Shown: positions 35,393 to 46,930, counted from the stretch's first letter. The stretch is DNA of 64,000 nucleotides from Anaerococcus jeddahensis (GCF_001182725.1 NZ_CWHU01000005.1:434001-498000), one strand, 5' to 3'. Notes: a model not told the origin generated them from the letters alone. Made by a program: numbers and translations.

Positions 35393-37113
35393 TAAGAAAT
35401 ATTACATTAGGAAAGATGAATAATATAAGAAAATCAATTATTTTAAATGTTTTGGCATCTATTTCCAACCTTATACCATTTATTGCTTTGGCGAAAATTG
35501 TAGAAACACTATTTTTAAATAGAGGTGCAGATAGTATAGATACGAGCCTTTTATGGAAGTATTTTGGGATAATGGCAGTATTTTTCTTTGTAACATTCTT
35601 ATTGGAAAATTTAGCCACAAAATATACCTATGAACTTGGATACAAGACAAGTGCAGATGGAAGAATAGAGCTTGCAGACTACATAAGAAAACTGCCGATA
35701 GGTTATATTTCAGGAAAAAGTTCAGCAGAGATCTTAGATACATTAATGAATGATTTTTTCAAAGTTGAAACGGCAGTAACGCATCAATTGCCTCAATTTT
35801 TCAGTGGCATATGTGTAGCGGTTCTTTGCTCAATATTATTTTTGATAATTAATGTAAAAATGGGAATAGCAACACTTATAGGACTACCTATTTCTGTTCT
35901 ACTTCTCACGCTCATGCAAAACTTTCAGAAACAAATTTATTTAAAAACAAAGAAAATGAGGATAAAAGAGGAAGAAGATATAAATGAATATTTGGATGCC
36001 ATTAAGACTCTAAAAGCTTATAACAGCTTAGATGATACATTAACAAAACTTGAAGAAGATATAGATAACTCAAGAAATGCAAATATTAAGAGTGAGAAAG
36101 GGGTTGGTTCATTAACTACTATAGCAAGTATGATTTTAAGAATAGGACTTCCTTTGATGAGTTTAGTTGGTTCCTATTTATTTATAAATGGATCTTTGGA
36201 AATTGATACATTTTTAATGTTCTTATTTGTAGGCACAAGGATTCTTGATCCCTTGGAGCTTGCACTTGTAAATTATACAGGTCTACAAATGGCATCAGTT
36301 TCAGGAGAGAGAATCATTAACTTACTTAACGCTAAACCTATGTCAGGAAATTCCGATGTAAACGAAAGCAACAAAATTGAAATCTGCGATGTTTCATTTT
36401 CTTACAAGGAATCTAAGGTTATCGATAATGTTTCATTAGACATTAATGAAAATGAATTAACTGCTTTTGTTGGTTACTCTGGCTCTGGAAAATCTACACT
36501 AATTAAATTAATTTCCAGATTTTATGATCCTAATGAAGGGACAATTAAAATTGGTGGAGTAGATTTGCTAACAGCCGACCCTGATAAATTAATGGATAAA
36601 TTTTCTGTTGTTTTTCAAGATGTGTATCTTTTTAAAGACACAATTTATAACAACATAAAATTTGGAAATGAAGATGCAAGTAAAGATGAAATAATGAATG
36701 CTGCAAAAATGGCAGGAGCTTATGACTTTATAGTCAATAAAGATGATGGATTTGACACTATGATTGGACAAGGAGGTGCGACTCTGTCTGGAGGTGAGAA
36801 ACAAAGAATATCAATAGCGAGAGCAATATTAAAAAATGCACCAATAATACTACTTGATGAAGCAACATCTTCACTTGATCCTGAAAATGAACTTATTATA
36901 CAGGAAGCAATATCAAATTTAATTAAAAATAAAACAGTTGTGGTTGTAGCTCATAAATTAAGGAGCGTAATGGGAGCTGATAAAATTGTTGTTTTAAACA
37001 AAGGAAAGGTAGAGGAAGTTGGGAAGCATGAAGAACTTATAAAAAATGAAGGACTATATAAAGACTTATGGAATTATCAAGAAAAGTCTAAAGAATGGAA
37101 GATTGTACAGTAA
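35389..37113 (+). CDS. ABC exporter-fold half-transporter, second of pair
   Basis: 574 residues, start codon overlapping the previous stop. Walker A GYSGSGKST (about 362), Q-loop FQDVYLF, signature LSGGEKQR, Walker B ILLDEAT and H-loop AHKLR. The membrane domain contains KTLKAYNSLDDT instead of the IKAF segment of other copies. It is followed by the S, T and A genes, the reverse of the order in the cassettes at the left of the window. Confidence 0.87.
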   Translation: MIRNITLGKMNNIRKSIILNVLASISNLIPFIALAKIVETLFLNRGADSIDTSLLWKYFGIMAVFFFVTFLLENLATKYTYELGYKTSADGRIELADYIRKLPIGYISGKSSAEILDTLMNDFFKVETAVTHQLPQFFSGICVAVLCSILFLIINVKMGIATLIGLPISVLLLTLMQNFQKQIYLKTKKMRIKEEEDINEYLDAIKTLKAYNSLDDTLTKLEEDIDNSRNANIKSEKGVGSLTTIASMILRIGLPLMSLVGSYLFINGSLEIDTFLMFLFVGTRILDPLELALVNYTGLQMASVSGERIINLLNAKPMSGNSDVNESNKIEICDVSFSYKESKVIDNVSLDINENELTAFVGYSGSGKSTLIKLISRFYDPNEGTIKIGGVDLLTADPDKLMDKFSVVFQDVYLFKDTIYNNIKFGNEDASKDEIMNAAKMAGAYDFIVNKDDGFDTMIGQGGATLSGGEKQRISIARAILKNAPIILLDEATSSLDPENELIIQEAISNLIKNKTVVVVAHKLRSVMGADKIVVLNKGKVEEVGKHEELIKNEGLYKDLWNYQEKSKEWKIVQ

Positions 37114-37138
37114 CAATCAATTTTAAAGGAGGAAATTT

Positions 37139-37729
37139 ATGAAAACACAAAAGAAATCATCAAAAAATGCAGTTACAGCCGGTGTTTTAATTGCACTTTA
37201 CTTTGTAACATATGCAGTCATTGGGGCAATATCTATGCCTGTCCCTGTTTTATTTTTACTAATGCCTATGCTTGTAGCACTATTTGCTGCACCAACCTAT
37301 CATATGCTTCTTGCAAAGACAAAGTCAGCTACTGCTATTGTAATAGCAGCTATTTTACCAAGTATTTTATTAGTTGCAACTGGGCATATTCCAATTGCAC
37401 CATTAGTGGCAGTGCCTGCCGGAATAATTGCTATGTTCATAGCAAAAGGTGGAAATTATACAGACTTTAAGAAAAATACAATTAGTCATATGTTTTTTTC
37501 TCTAAACTTATTTGGAGGCTTTTTACCAATTTGGGTTATGAGAGAAGCGTTTTTTGAAAGTGTAATAAAAGGTGGCTTAGATCAAAGCTTTTGTAGCACA
37601 GTAAGAGCATGGACACCAATATGGATGTTACCAGTTATGATTATAGGAACATTTATATTCTCTTTGATTGGTTCTTATTTTACAAAAAAAATATTAAATA
37701 AAAAGTTGGAATCCGCAGGAGTTTTATAA
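37139..37729 (+). CDS. ECF transporter S component, MptD (Trep_Strep) family
   Basis: 196 residues, about six membrane helices, with AAAGGAGG before ATG. Motifs VLIALYFVTYAVIG, LLMPMLVALFAAPTYHMLL, ATGHIPIAP and the final LESAGVL fit the Trep_Strep/MptD family well, better than the paralogue at 11667. It presumably selects the substrate for the T and A components encoded next. The ligand is not known from sequence. The stop codon overlaps the next ATG by one base. Confidence 0.87.
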   Translation: MKTQKKSSKNAVTAGVLIALYFVTYAVIGAISMPVPVLFLLMPMLVALFAAPTYHMLLAKTKSATAIVIAAILPSILLVATGHIPIAPLVAVPAGIIAMFIAKGGNYTDFKKNTISHMFFSLNLFGGFLPIWVMREAFFESVIKGGLDQSFCSTVRAWTPIWMLPVMIIGTFIFSLIGSYFTKKILNKKLESAGVL

Positions 37730-38457
37730 TGGAAAATTCAAAGTTTGTTCTGGGGTCAAAATATGACCTCAGAACAAAACTTATATTGCTTATGGGTGCG
37801 AATATTTTAATTTTTTTAGGGTTTGATTGGATCTATCAAAGCCTTATTACATTATTTTTCCTTGTCATCATTATTAGCGATGGTTATAAAAAATCCGCTA
37901 TAAGGTATATTTTATTTTTTGTAATAAGTGTAGTATTGGAAAAATCTTTAGCCTATTTTAATATGAATTTTCTTTTGAATTTAATTTTATTTATCTTGGC
38001 AATTGGAAGAAAATTTTTGCCATGTATTATCGTGGGTAAATGGATTTTAAATTCCACATCTGTTTCCAGTGCAGTGGCAACTTTACAAAAATTAAAACTT
38101 TCAAAAGACTCGCTCATAATGATTTCTGTAATATTTAGATGTTTGCCTACTATTAAAGACGAATGGAGTCATATAAATATGGCGATGAAAACTCGAGAAA
38201 TCAATTTTAACCTAATAAATTTAATAAGAAAACCAACATTAATTATGGAGTACTTTTTTGTACCCTTATTTGTAAGTGTGATAGAAATTGGGGATGAGCT
38301 CTCTCAATCAGCCATTATAAGGGGACTTGATGCTCCTGTTAACAAAACAAGTAGATATCTTATTAAATTTAGGATAAAGGATATTTGTGTTTTACTTTCT
38401 ATGATTCTAATTATATTAATCGTTGTATTTATGAAAATCTCAGGGTGGGACTTATGA
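37729..38457 (+). CDS. ECF transporter T component (EcfT/CbiQ type)
   Basis: 242 residues, five or six hydrophobic helices, cytoplasmic coupling segments MAMKTREINF near residue 148 and AIIRGLDAP near residue 200. Start and stop codons overlap both neighbours (TAATG before, ATGA after). It acts as the scaffold between the S protein and the double ATPase. Confidence 0.87.
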   Translation: MENSKFVLGSKYDLRTKLILLMGANILIFLGFDWIYQSLITLFFLVIIISDGYKKSAIRYILFFVISVVLEKSLAYFNMNFLLNLILFILAIGRKFLPCIIVGKWILNSTSVSSAVATLQKLKLSKDSLIMISVIFRCLPTIKDEWSHINMAMKTREINFNLINLIRKPTLIMEYFFVPLFVSVIEIGDELSQSAIIRGLDAPVNKTSRYLIKFRIKDICVLLSMILIILIVVFMKISGWDL

Positions 38458-39845
38458 TTGAAATTAGAAAATTAAATTTTAAATACAAGGGAGGAGCTAA
38501 TTACTCATTAAAAGGCATTAATTTAAATGTAAAAAAAGGAGAATGCATTCTTCTATGTGGTAGGAGTGGTTGTGGAAAGTCTACTCTCTTAAAGCTTATG
38601 AACGGTATAATACCTGAGTTTTATGATGGGGACATTTCTGGCAGCGTTATGGTCAATGGTATGAATACATTTACTACACCAATTTATAAATTATCTAAGA
38701 ATGTAGGTTCGGTTTTTCAAAATCCTAAAACACAATTTTATACAACCAATACAACCGATGAAATCGCTTTTGGTTTAGAAAATTACGGCATAGAAAGAGA
38801 AGTAATTAACAAAAGGATTGAAGAAGTTGAAAAAGAGCTTCATCTTGAAAACTTGATGAATAAAAATATATTCAATCTTTCTGGAGGAGAAAAGCAGAAG
38901 ATTGCTATAGCAAGCATTTACGCATTAAACCCTGAGATATTTATTCTTGATGAACCATCTTCAAGCTTAGACATAAAGTCAATGAAAGAACTATCGCTTA
39001 CAATAAAAAAGCTTAAATCTTTAGGAAAAACTATTATTATTGCAGAACACAGGTTGTGGTATTTAAAAGACATTGTTGATAGAGCAATATACTTAGAGGA
39101 TGGAAAAATCATCAGAGAATATAGTATGGACGAAATTGAAAATCTAAGTGAAGATGAACGAATGAGAACAGGACTTAGGCATTCTGATTATAAAGCTATT
39201 GAAGGATTTGATGATTTTGAAATTTCAAATAAAGGGACTTTATTAGAGTTAAAAAATCTGATATTCAAAAGAAATACCAAAATAATTTTGTCCATTGAGG
39301 ATCTTAAATTTAGCTATGGGAATATTATTGGGATTGTTGGAGAAAATGGAATTGGGAAGTCTACATTAGCAAAAATCATATGTGGCTTATACAAAGAAAA
39401 TAAAGGGAAAATTTTAAGAGATGGTGAGAATTTAAATATAAAAAGTAGGCTAAATGAGAGCCTGCTTATTATGCAGGAAGTGAACTATCAGTTATTCACG
39501 GACACTGTCAAAGATGAAATAGTATTAACATCAAATATTAAAGATGATAATGCTTTAGATACTTGGTTAAAAGACATGGAGTTAAAAAACATTGGTGATA
39601 GAAATCCTCACACCTTGTCAGGAGGACAAAAACAGAGAGTGATTATTTTATCCGCTTTACTATCCGACAAGAAAATCCTATTTTTCGATGAGCCAACCAG
39701 TGGATTGGACTATAGAAATATGAAAATAGTAGCTAAAAACATAAAGAAAGTTAAGGAAAAAGACAAGCTGATTTTAATAATATCCCATGATGTTGAGTTT
39801 TTAGAGTCAGTTTGTGATAAAGTGATTGATTTCACGTATTTGTGA
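38454..39845 (+). CDS. ECF transporter double ATPase (fused EcfA-type)
   Basis: 463 residues from the ATG that overlaps the T gene stop (ATGA). Domain 1: Walker A GRSGCGKST, FQNPKTQ, LSGGEKQK, Walker B IFILDEPSSSLD. Domain 2: Walker A GENGIGKST, LSGGQKQR, Walker B ILFFDEPTSGLD. The segment around the second Walker B is the best match for the fossil at 4983-5060. It is the last gene of this cassette; there is no MATE gene here. Confidence 0.9.
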   Translation: MIEIRKLNFKYKGGANYSLKGINLNVKKGECILLCGRSGCGKSTLLKLMNGIIPEFYDGDISGSVMVNGMNTFTTPIYKLSKNVGSVFQNPKTQFYTTNTTDEIAFGLENYGIEREVINKRIEEVEKELHLENLMNKNIFNLSGGEKQKIAIASIYALNPEIFILDEPSSSLDIKSMKELSLTIKKLKSLGKTIIIAEHRLWYLKDIVDRAIYLEDGKIIREYSMDEIENLSEDERMRTGLRHSDYKAIEGFDDFEISNKGTLLELKNLIFKRNTKIILSIEDLKFSYGNIIGIVGENGIGKSTLAKIICGLYKENKGKILRDGENLNIKSRLNESLLIMQEVNYQLFTDTVKDEIVLTSNIKDDNALDTWLKDMELKNIGDRNPHTLSGGQKQRVIILSALLSDKKILFFDEPTSGLDYRNMKIVAKNIKKVKEKDKLILIISHDVEFLESVCDKVIDFTYL

Positions 39846-39967
39846 AAATGCATACATTAGTAAATTGCAAGAGGGACATATGATAAAAACGCAAGAAAAA
39901 CGAGAAGTTATGAATAGTATTTTTTAGAATACTTCATAATATAAACTTTATAATATTTTTTATTTTT

Positions 39968-40004
39968 GAGGATTTATGCCTAATAGCATAAGTCCTCATT
40001 TTTT
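39968..40004 (+). terminator. Rho-independent terminator of third ECF cassette
   Basis: GAGGATTTATGC pairs with GCATAAGTCCTC with one mismatch, CTAATA-type loop, then ATTTTTTAT. The outer stem matches the terminators at 6584 and 19548. Confidence 0.85.
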
Positions 40005-40230
40005 ATATTCAATTAATCATTAAAACTCAAAAATACTATAAAAAAATAAAAATTCTGGTTACCAAAGAGGGCAAATTTCACTATATAAAGTGAGGGGTAT
40101 TTTGTCATCTTTCTATAAAAATCAAAATACTTTGAGTTGCGAATATTTATAAATTTCTTAGGTGAGATTAGTATATTTTAAATTTAAACAACTTATCAAG
40201 GTAAAAAATTAACTTAAATATGAGGTTAAA

Positions 40231-40368
40231 ATGCAAGCAATAAAAGTTTATAGCATGAGAGTTGCTATGTTATGTAGACTTTATGATCTTAAATTAATTA
40301 ATGATAAGGAATATACAAAAATAAAAAATAGAATAGAAAATGATTATAAGAAGAGAGATAGAAAGTAG
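40231..40368 (+). CDS. Small SHOCT-like protein before recombinase
   Basis: 45 residues: a hydrophobic start (VYSMRVAMLCRLYDL), then KLINDKEYTKIKNRIENDYKK. This is the same helical-hairpin pattern as the protein at 7039, in the same place relative to a large serine recombinase. TGAGG lies 7-11 bases before ATG. Too short for a firm family call. Confidence 0.5.
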   Translation: MQAIKVYSMRVAMLCRLYDLKLINDKEYTKIKNRIENDYKKRDRK

Positions 40369-40377
40369 TTAATCTTG

Positions 40378-40386
40378 TGATATAAT
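40378..40386 (+). promoter_or_regulatory. Extended -10 promoter of recombinase gene
   Basis: TGATATAAT, an extended -10 box, lies 38 bases before the recombinase start at 40424. No clear -35 box is seen. Confidence 0.5.
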
Positions 40387-40423
40387 AACACTGTAGAAAG
40401 ATACAAAATGGGAAGGAGGTAAA

Positions 40424-42284
<1,861 letters not shown>

Positions 42285-42331
42285 ATAAATACCTTGTAGG
42301 AACATATCGATGGTAAAAATCGTAGGGGTGT

Positions 42332-42421
42332 GTAGACAGGATAGATATTTATAAGGAGAGTGGAGAAGAAAAACTGAAAGTAATATTTAAGTCAGGAATT
42401 GAAATTGATATCAACAAGTAG
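42332..42421 (+). pseudogene. Detached C-terminal tail of a serine recombinase
   Basis: The frame reads VDRIDIYKESGEEKLKVIFK then SGIEIDINK and stops. It matches the end of large serine recombinases (compare [21 protein letters not shown] at 9269). Nothing before the tail remains. It marks an earlier recombinase gene replaced by, or fused out against, the present one. Confidence 0.75.
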
Positions 42422-42446
42422 CAGATCCGTAATGGGTCTGTTTTTA
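42422..42446 (+). terminator. Rho-independent terminator
   Basis: CAGATCC, loop GTAAT, GGGTCTG, then TTTTT. It lies directly after the recombinase tail fragment and before the two-component genes. Confidence 0.8.
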
Positions 42447-42542
42447 CTTATACTGAAAATGGTGATATTATAAAATAGAGTGTATTTTTGTACTTATAAT
42501 GTATAATCTAACATAGATTAAATGATTTTTAGGAGATTTTAT

Positions 42543-43223
42543 ATGAACAAGATATTACTATTAGAAGATGACAAGAGCCTTATTTATGGGTTGTCATTTT
42601 CTTTTGAAAAGCAAGGGTTTGACGCTGATATAGCTAGAACTATAAGCGAAGCTTTAGATTTATGGTCAAAAAACAAATACGAATTATTAATTTTAGATGT
42701 ATCTCTTCCTGATGGCTCAGGATTTGAATTTTGTAGAAAAGTAAGAGAAAATTCCGATGTACCTATTATTTTTCTAACAGCCTCTGACGAAGAAACAAGT
42801 GTAATTATGGGTCTGGATATTGGTGGAGATGACTATATAACTAAGCCATTTAGATTAAGTATTTTAATCTCAAGAATAAATGCACTTCTTAGGAGAACAG
42901 AAAAATATAATAACCAAAATATTGAATCAAATGGTATAAAAATACATTTATCAGAAAGTATTGCTTATAAAAATGGTCACGCTTTAGATCTAACGAGTGG
43001 TGAATATAAACTGCTTTGTTTATTCATGAAAAATCCTAATATTGTTCTATCTAAAGATCAAATTTTAGAGAAATTATGGGATATTAATGATAATTATATA
43101 GATAATAATTCCGTAACTGTATATATTCGTAGACTTAGAGTGAAAATTGAAGACAATCCTAGCCATCCCAAAATGATACAAACTATTAGAGGCCTAGGAT
43201 ATAAGTGGAACGTTTCTTGTTGA
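42543..43223 (+). CDS. OmpR-family response regulator
   Basis: 226 residues from ATG at 42543, with TTAGGAG seven bases upstream; an ATG 21 bases earlier is rejected. Receiver domain: acidic pair E8/D9-D10, phosphoacceptor Asp52 in LLILDVSLPDG, Thr in FLTASDEE and Lys in YITKPF. The C-terminal winged helix ends VTVYIRRLRVKIED and TIRGLGYKW, the OmpR/PhoB signature. The kinase gene follows after eight bases. With the ABC genes after it, this fits the BceR/VraR-like sensing of peptide antibiotics. TATAAT-like boxes lie at 42495-42507. Confidence 0.92.
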   Translation: MNKILLLEDDKSLIYGLSFSFEKQGFDADIARTISEALDLWSKNKYELLILDVSLPDGSGFEFCRKVRENSDVPIIFLTASDEETSVIMGLDIGGDDYITKPFRLSILISRINALLRRTEKYNNQNIESNGIKIHLSESIAYKNGHALDLTSGEYKLLCLFMKNPNIVLSKDQILEKLWDINDNYIDNNSVTVYIRRLRVKIEDNPSHPKMIQTIRGLGYKWNVSC

Positions 43224-43231
43224 GGTAAACA

Positions 43232-44272
43232 ATGATGTCAGTATTTTCAGATGAAAACAATAAAAGATATTTCAAAAATATCTTTACAGTTAATATCTTA
43301 TTCGCCTTATCAATTCAAATATTTACTTGGAAAGAATTCAAAACTATTTCTACTCCTTCAATTTTTATAAGTCTTATTTTTATTTTTTTGACACCTGGTA
43401 TATTTTATCTTTATTTAAAACGCCAAGAAGAAAATATAGAAAATGCAGAAGCACAAATCAATAAGTATCTTGAAGGCAATCATAATGTTCAGATTGATTC
43501 TGACAAAGAAGGGACAATTTACAGGTTATTTAATTCCATAAATCAGATGGTTTCAATATTAAATGCCCGAGCCAAGAATGAATCTAAAGAGAAAAAATTT
43601 CTAAAAGACACTATATCTGATATATCTCATCAACTAAAGACACCATTAGCAGCTTTAAACATATATAATGAACTTATTTTTAATGAGGTTGATAAAGATT
43701 ATCCTATTAAAGATTTATGTGAAGCGTCGGACCGTGAGCTTAATCGAATGAATACATTAATACAAAACCTTTTGAAGTTAGCTAAGTTTGATGCAGGTGT
43801 GATTGTTCTTGAAAAATTGAATGAAAATGTGTATGCAATGATTAAAGATGTAGAACTCCACTTTACATACCGTGCAAAAAGTGAAAAAAAACATCTACAA
43901 GTTTCTGGAGATGAAAAAATAAATCTTATTTGTGATAGAGATTGGCTATTGGAAGCAATAAATAATATTGTCAAAAACGCTTTTGACCATACTAAAAGCG
44001 GTGATGTAATTAAAATTGAATGGGAGCAATTCTCGTCGATTTTACAGATAAAAATTACTGATAATGGCTTTGGTATACATGAGGATGATCTTTATCATAT
44101 TTTCAAACGTTTCTATAGAAGTAGATATTTAACAGATTCACAAGGTATAGGCTTAGGACTACCCTTAGCAAAGTCTATCATCGAAGGACATGGTGGCACA
44201 ATTGAAGTTTCTAGTGAATTAGGTTATGGGACTACTTTTATATTAACTTTTAGAAATCCTACAAAATTGTAG
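43232..44272 (+). CDS. Sensor histidine kinase
   Basis: 346 residues. Two membrane helices in the first 65 residues with almost no extracellular loop, a HAMP-like linker, then the dimerisation domain with ISDISHQLKTPLAAL (His133). The ATP-binding domain has N-box NNIVKNAFDHT, G1 DNGFGI and G2 GIGLGLPLAKSIIEGHGG. The lack of an outer sensing domain is typical of intramembrane-sensing kinases, which take their signal from a partner ABC transporter. That transporter is encoded next. GAGGT ribosome-binding site. Confidence 0.92.
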   Translation: MMSVFSDENNKRYFKNIFTVNILFALSIQIFTWKEFKTISTPSIFISLIFIFLTPGIFYLYLKRQEENIENAEAQINKYLEGNHNVQIDSDKEGTIYRLFNSINQMVSILNARAKNESKEKKFLKDTISDISHQLKTPLAALNIYNELIFNEVDKDYPIKDLCEASDRELNRMNTLIQNLLKLAKFDAGVIVLEKLNENVYAMIKDVELHFTYRAKSEKKHLQVSGDEKINLICDRDWLLEAINNIVKNAFDHTKSGDVIKIEWEQFSSILQIKITDNGFGIHEDDLYHIFKRFYRSRYLTDSQGIGLGLPLAKSIIEGHGGTIEVSSELGYGTTFILTFRNPTKL

Positions 44273-44341
44273 GATTTTAGTAATTTAAGTGTAGGAATGG
44301 AGTGTTATTCTTTAATAAATAGAATAAGATCGAGGTGTTTT

Positions 44342-45037
44342 ATGAGTTTATTAGAAGTTAAATCTGTTTCTAAAATATATGGAAAAGGCAACAATGAAGT
44401 GCATGCTTTAAAAGATGTAAGTTTTTCTGTAGATAAAGGAGAATATATAGCGATAGTAGGAGAATCAGGTTCTGGGAAAAGTACCCTTCTAAATATAATA
44501 GGTGCGCTAGATACTCCTACTGAAGGTAAAGTTATTATTAATAATAAAGATTTGTTTTCAATGAAAGATAGCGAGCTTACAGTATTTCGCCGCAGAAATA
44601 TAGGTTTTATTTTTCAGGGATTTAATTTGATTCCAGAGTTGACTGTGGAACAAAACATAATCTTTCCAGTTTTATTGGATTACAAGAAACCAGATAGAAA
44701 ATATCTTGAAGAACTATTAAATATATTAGGACTACAAGAGAGAAAGAATCACTTGCCAAGTGAACTTTCTGGTGGTCAGCAACAGAGGGTTGCTATAGGT
44801 AGAGCGCTTATAACAAAGCCTTCTCTAATTCTAGCAGATGAACCAACGGGAAACCTAGATTCTAAAAATAGTTCAGAGGTTATCAGTTTACTAAAAGAAT
44901 CTTCACAGAAATATGAGCAAACTGTAATTATGATTACACATAGCCGTTCGATAGCTCAAGCAGCAGATAGAGTTTTAAGAGTTTCAGATGGAATACTAGT
45001 TGATCAGGGAAGTGCTACAAATGAAAAGCTATCTTAG
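44342..45037 (+). CDS. ABC transporter ATPase (LolD/MacB, BceA-like)
   Basis: 231 residues from ATG at 44342 with GAGGTG six bases upstream; a longer frame upstream has no good start. Walker A GESGSGKST (40-48), Q-loop FQGFNL, signature ELSGGQQQRVAIGRAL, Walker B LILADEPTGNLDSKN. LADEPTGNLD is the mark of the LolD/MacB/BceA group. It partners the FtsX-type permease that follows, overlapping it by 17 bases. Confidence 0.92.
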   Translation: MSLLEVKSVSKIYGKGNNEVHALKDVSFSVDKGEYIAIVGESGSGKSTLLNIIGALDTPTEGKVIINNKDLFSMKDSELTVFRRRNIGFIFQGFNLIPELTVEQNIIFPVLLDYKKPDRKYLEELLNILGLQERKNHLPSELSGGQQQRVAIGRALITKPSLILADEPTGNLDSKNSSEVISLLKESSQKYEQTVIMITHSRSIAQAADRVLRVSDGILVDQGSATNEKLS

Positions 45038-46832
45038 TTTAATTCCAATATCAGCTAAAATTCGTAAAAAACAGAATCATTTAACTATAATGTGCATAGC
45101 TATTTCAGTATTTTTGGTAACTGCAATTTTTAGTATGGCTGAAATTGGATTACGCATGGAAATTGATAGTTTGAAATTAAAGCATACTGGTTTTAATTTC
45201 AATGATGTGTTAAAGAGTAACTTGGGGCAAACTTTAATTCCTGTAGCGATAATATTATTTATTCTGATACTTGTAGCTGGTGCTTTAATGATTTCTGGTA
45301 GTATTAATAATAGTGTTGCCCAAAGAACGAATTTTTTTGGGATGATGCGCTCTCTTGGGATGAGCAAAGGTCAGATTAAAAAGTTTGTGAAGTTAGAATC
45401 ACTAAATTGGTGTAAAACAGCTATTCCTATTGGTACATTGATAGGTATTGTTTCAACTTGGATTCTCTGTGGTGGACTAAGATATATAGTTGGGGAAGAA
45501 TTTTCTAATATACCTATTTTTACAATAAGTATATTTGGAATTCTAGCGGGTGTTCTGGTAGGACTTGCAAGTGTTTTAATTGCCGCACAAAAACCTGCGA
45601 AAGAAGCTTCTAAAATTTCGCCAATTGCAGCTCTTTCTGGAAATACAAAATCTAATATAGGAAATAAACAATTAGTAAATAATAAGTTTTTTAACATCGA
45701 AAAATCACTAGGAATAAATCATGCTATAGAAAATAAAAAGAATTTATTTCTAATGTCAGCTTCCTTTGCATTAAGTATTATCTTGTTTCTAACATTTATA
45801 GTTTTCGGACAATTTGTAAATTATATCATGCCACAATCTTCTGCCAGGGCGGATATAGAAATTACAAGTAAGGATATTTCAAATAATATTGATCCAAATT
45901 TGTTGAATAAATTAAAAGAAGTAGATGGAGTAAAAAATGTATATGGTAGAAGAAGCGCTTTTGATGTAAATGCAAGTTTAGAATCTGAATCTAACCTTAG
46001 AGAAAAAATAGATATTATCTCATATGATGATTTTGATTTAAAAAGTTTAAAAAAAGATAAAGCCCTAAAGAGAAAAAGTGATTTATCGAAAGTATTTGGC
46101 AATAGCCATTATGTTTTAGCTACTTGGGATAGAGATAGCGATAAGAAAATTGGGGATAAAATAAAAATTAAAGGAGAAGATTTTGAAATAGCTGGATTAT
46201 TGAAATACGATCCATTTACTAGCGATGGTGAAACTGGAGGTAAAACTACAATAATAACTTCAAATGAAACATTCAAACAGATAACAAATGAAGATAGGTA
46301 TAACTTAATTATGTTACAGACCGACGAGAATTTTTCGGATAAAAGTATAAATGAAGTTCAAAAGATTATTGGGAACAAGAATACAATAAATGATCGTAGA
46401 GAACAAAAGACAACAGGAACCTATATGGCATTTATGCTTTTTGTATATGGTTTCATTGCCATTATTGGTCTTGTAAGTCTACTAAATAGTATCAACAGCA
46501 TATCCATTAGCGTATCTTCAAAAATAAAGCAATATGGAATGATGCGTGCAGTGGGTATGGATAAGCTTCAAATTAAGAGGATGATTAAAGTAGAATCAGT
46601 AACCTATGGTTTCTTTGGTTGTCTTATAGGGATAATAGTTGGTGTTTTACTGAATAAAATTATCTTCACAAAACTGATAGAAAATCACTTTTCCTATGCT
46701 GTTTGGCAGTTTCCAATTTTGCCAGCAATGATTTCGATAGGATTTATATTAACTTCAGTAATCATTTCAACATATAAACCTATTAAAAGAATTAATAAGA
46801 TGTCCATAACTGACAATATAAATGAATTGTAA
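45021..46832 (+). CDS. FtsX-like ABC permease (BceB/MacB-type)
   Basis: 603 residues from ATG at 45021, overlapping the ATPase gene; a GTG-region start seven codons earlier is less likely. One N-terminal helix, then an FtsX block of three helices (about 70-195, ending KPAKEASKISPIAALSG). A further helix near residue 245 follows, then a soluble domain of about 200 residues (with DIEITSKDISNNIDPN), and a final FtsX block of three helices (KIKQYGMMRAVGMDKLQIKRM). Together with the two-component system upstream this makes a four-gene module of the kind that senses and removes antimicrobial peptides from the membrane. The peptide is unknown. Confidence 0.87.
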   Translation: MKSYLSLIPISAKIRKKQNHLTIMCIAISVFLVTAIFSMAEIGLRMEIDSLKLKHTGFNFNDVLKSNLGQTLIPVAIILFILILVAGALMISGSINNSVAQRTNFFGMMRSLGMSKGQIKKFVKLESLNWCKTAIPIGTLIGIVSTWILCGGLRYIVGEEFSNIPIFTISIFGILAGVLVGLASVLIAAQKPAKEASKISPIAALSGNTKSNIGNKQLVNNKFFNIEKSLGINHAIENKKNLFLMSASFALSIILFLTFIVFGQFVNYIMPQSSARADIEITSKDISNNIDPNLLNKLKEVDGVKNVYGRRSAFDVNASLESESNLREKIDIISYDDFDLKSLKKDKALKRKSDLSKVFGNSHYVLATWDRDSDKKIGDKIKIKGEDFEIAGLLKYDPFTSDGETGGKTTIITSNETFKQITNEDRYNLIMLQTDENFSDKSINEVQKIIGNKNTINDRREQKTTGTYMAFMLFVYGFIAIIGLVSLLNSINSISISVSSKIKQYGMMRAVGMDKLQIKRMIKVESVTYGFFGCLIGIIVGVLLNKIIFTKLIENHFSYAVWQFPILPAMISIGFILTSVIISTYKPIKRINKMSITDNINEL

Positions 46833-46903
46833 ATTATTCTTTCTTATAGCTATATTTGCAGTTCATCTTAGTAGTATTATAACTAGTTCAATTAGAGGAT
46901 TTA

Positions 46904-46930
46904 AACAGCTCTTTTATGGGCTGTTTTTTC
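46904..46930 (+). terminator. Rho-independent terminator
   Basis: AACAGCTC, loop TTTTAT, GGGCTGTT, then TTTTC. It closes the sensor-ABC operon. Confidence 0.85.
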
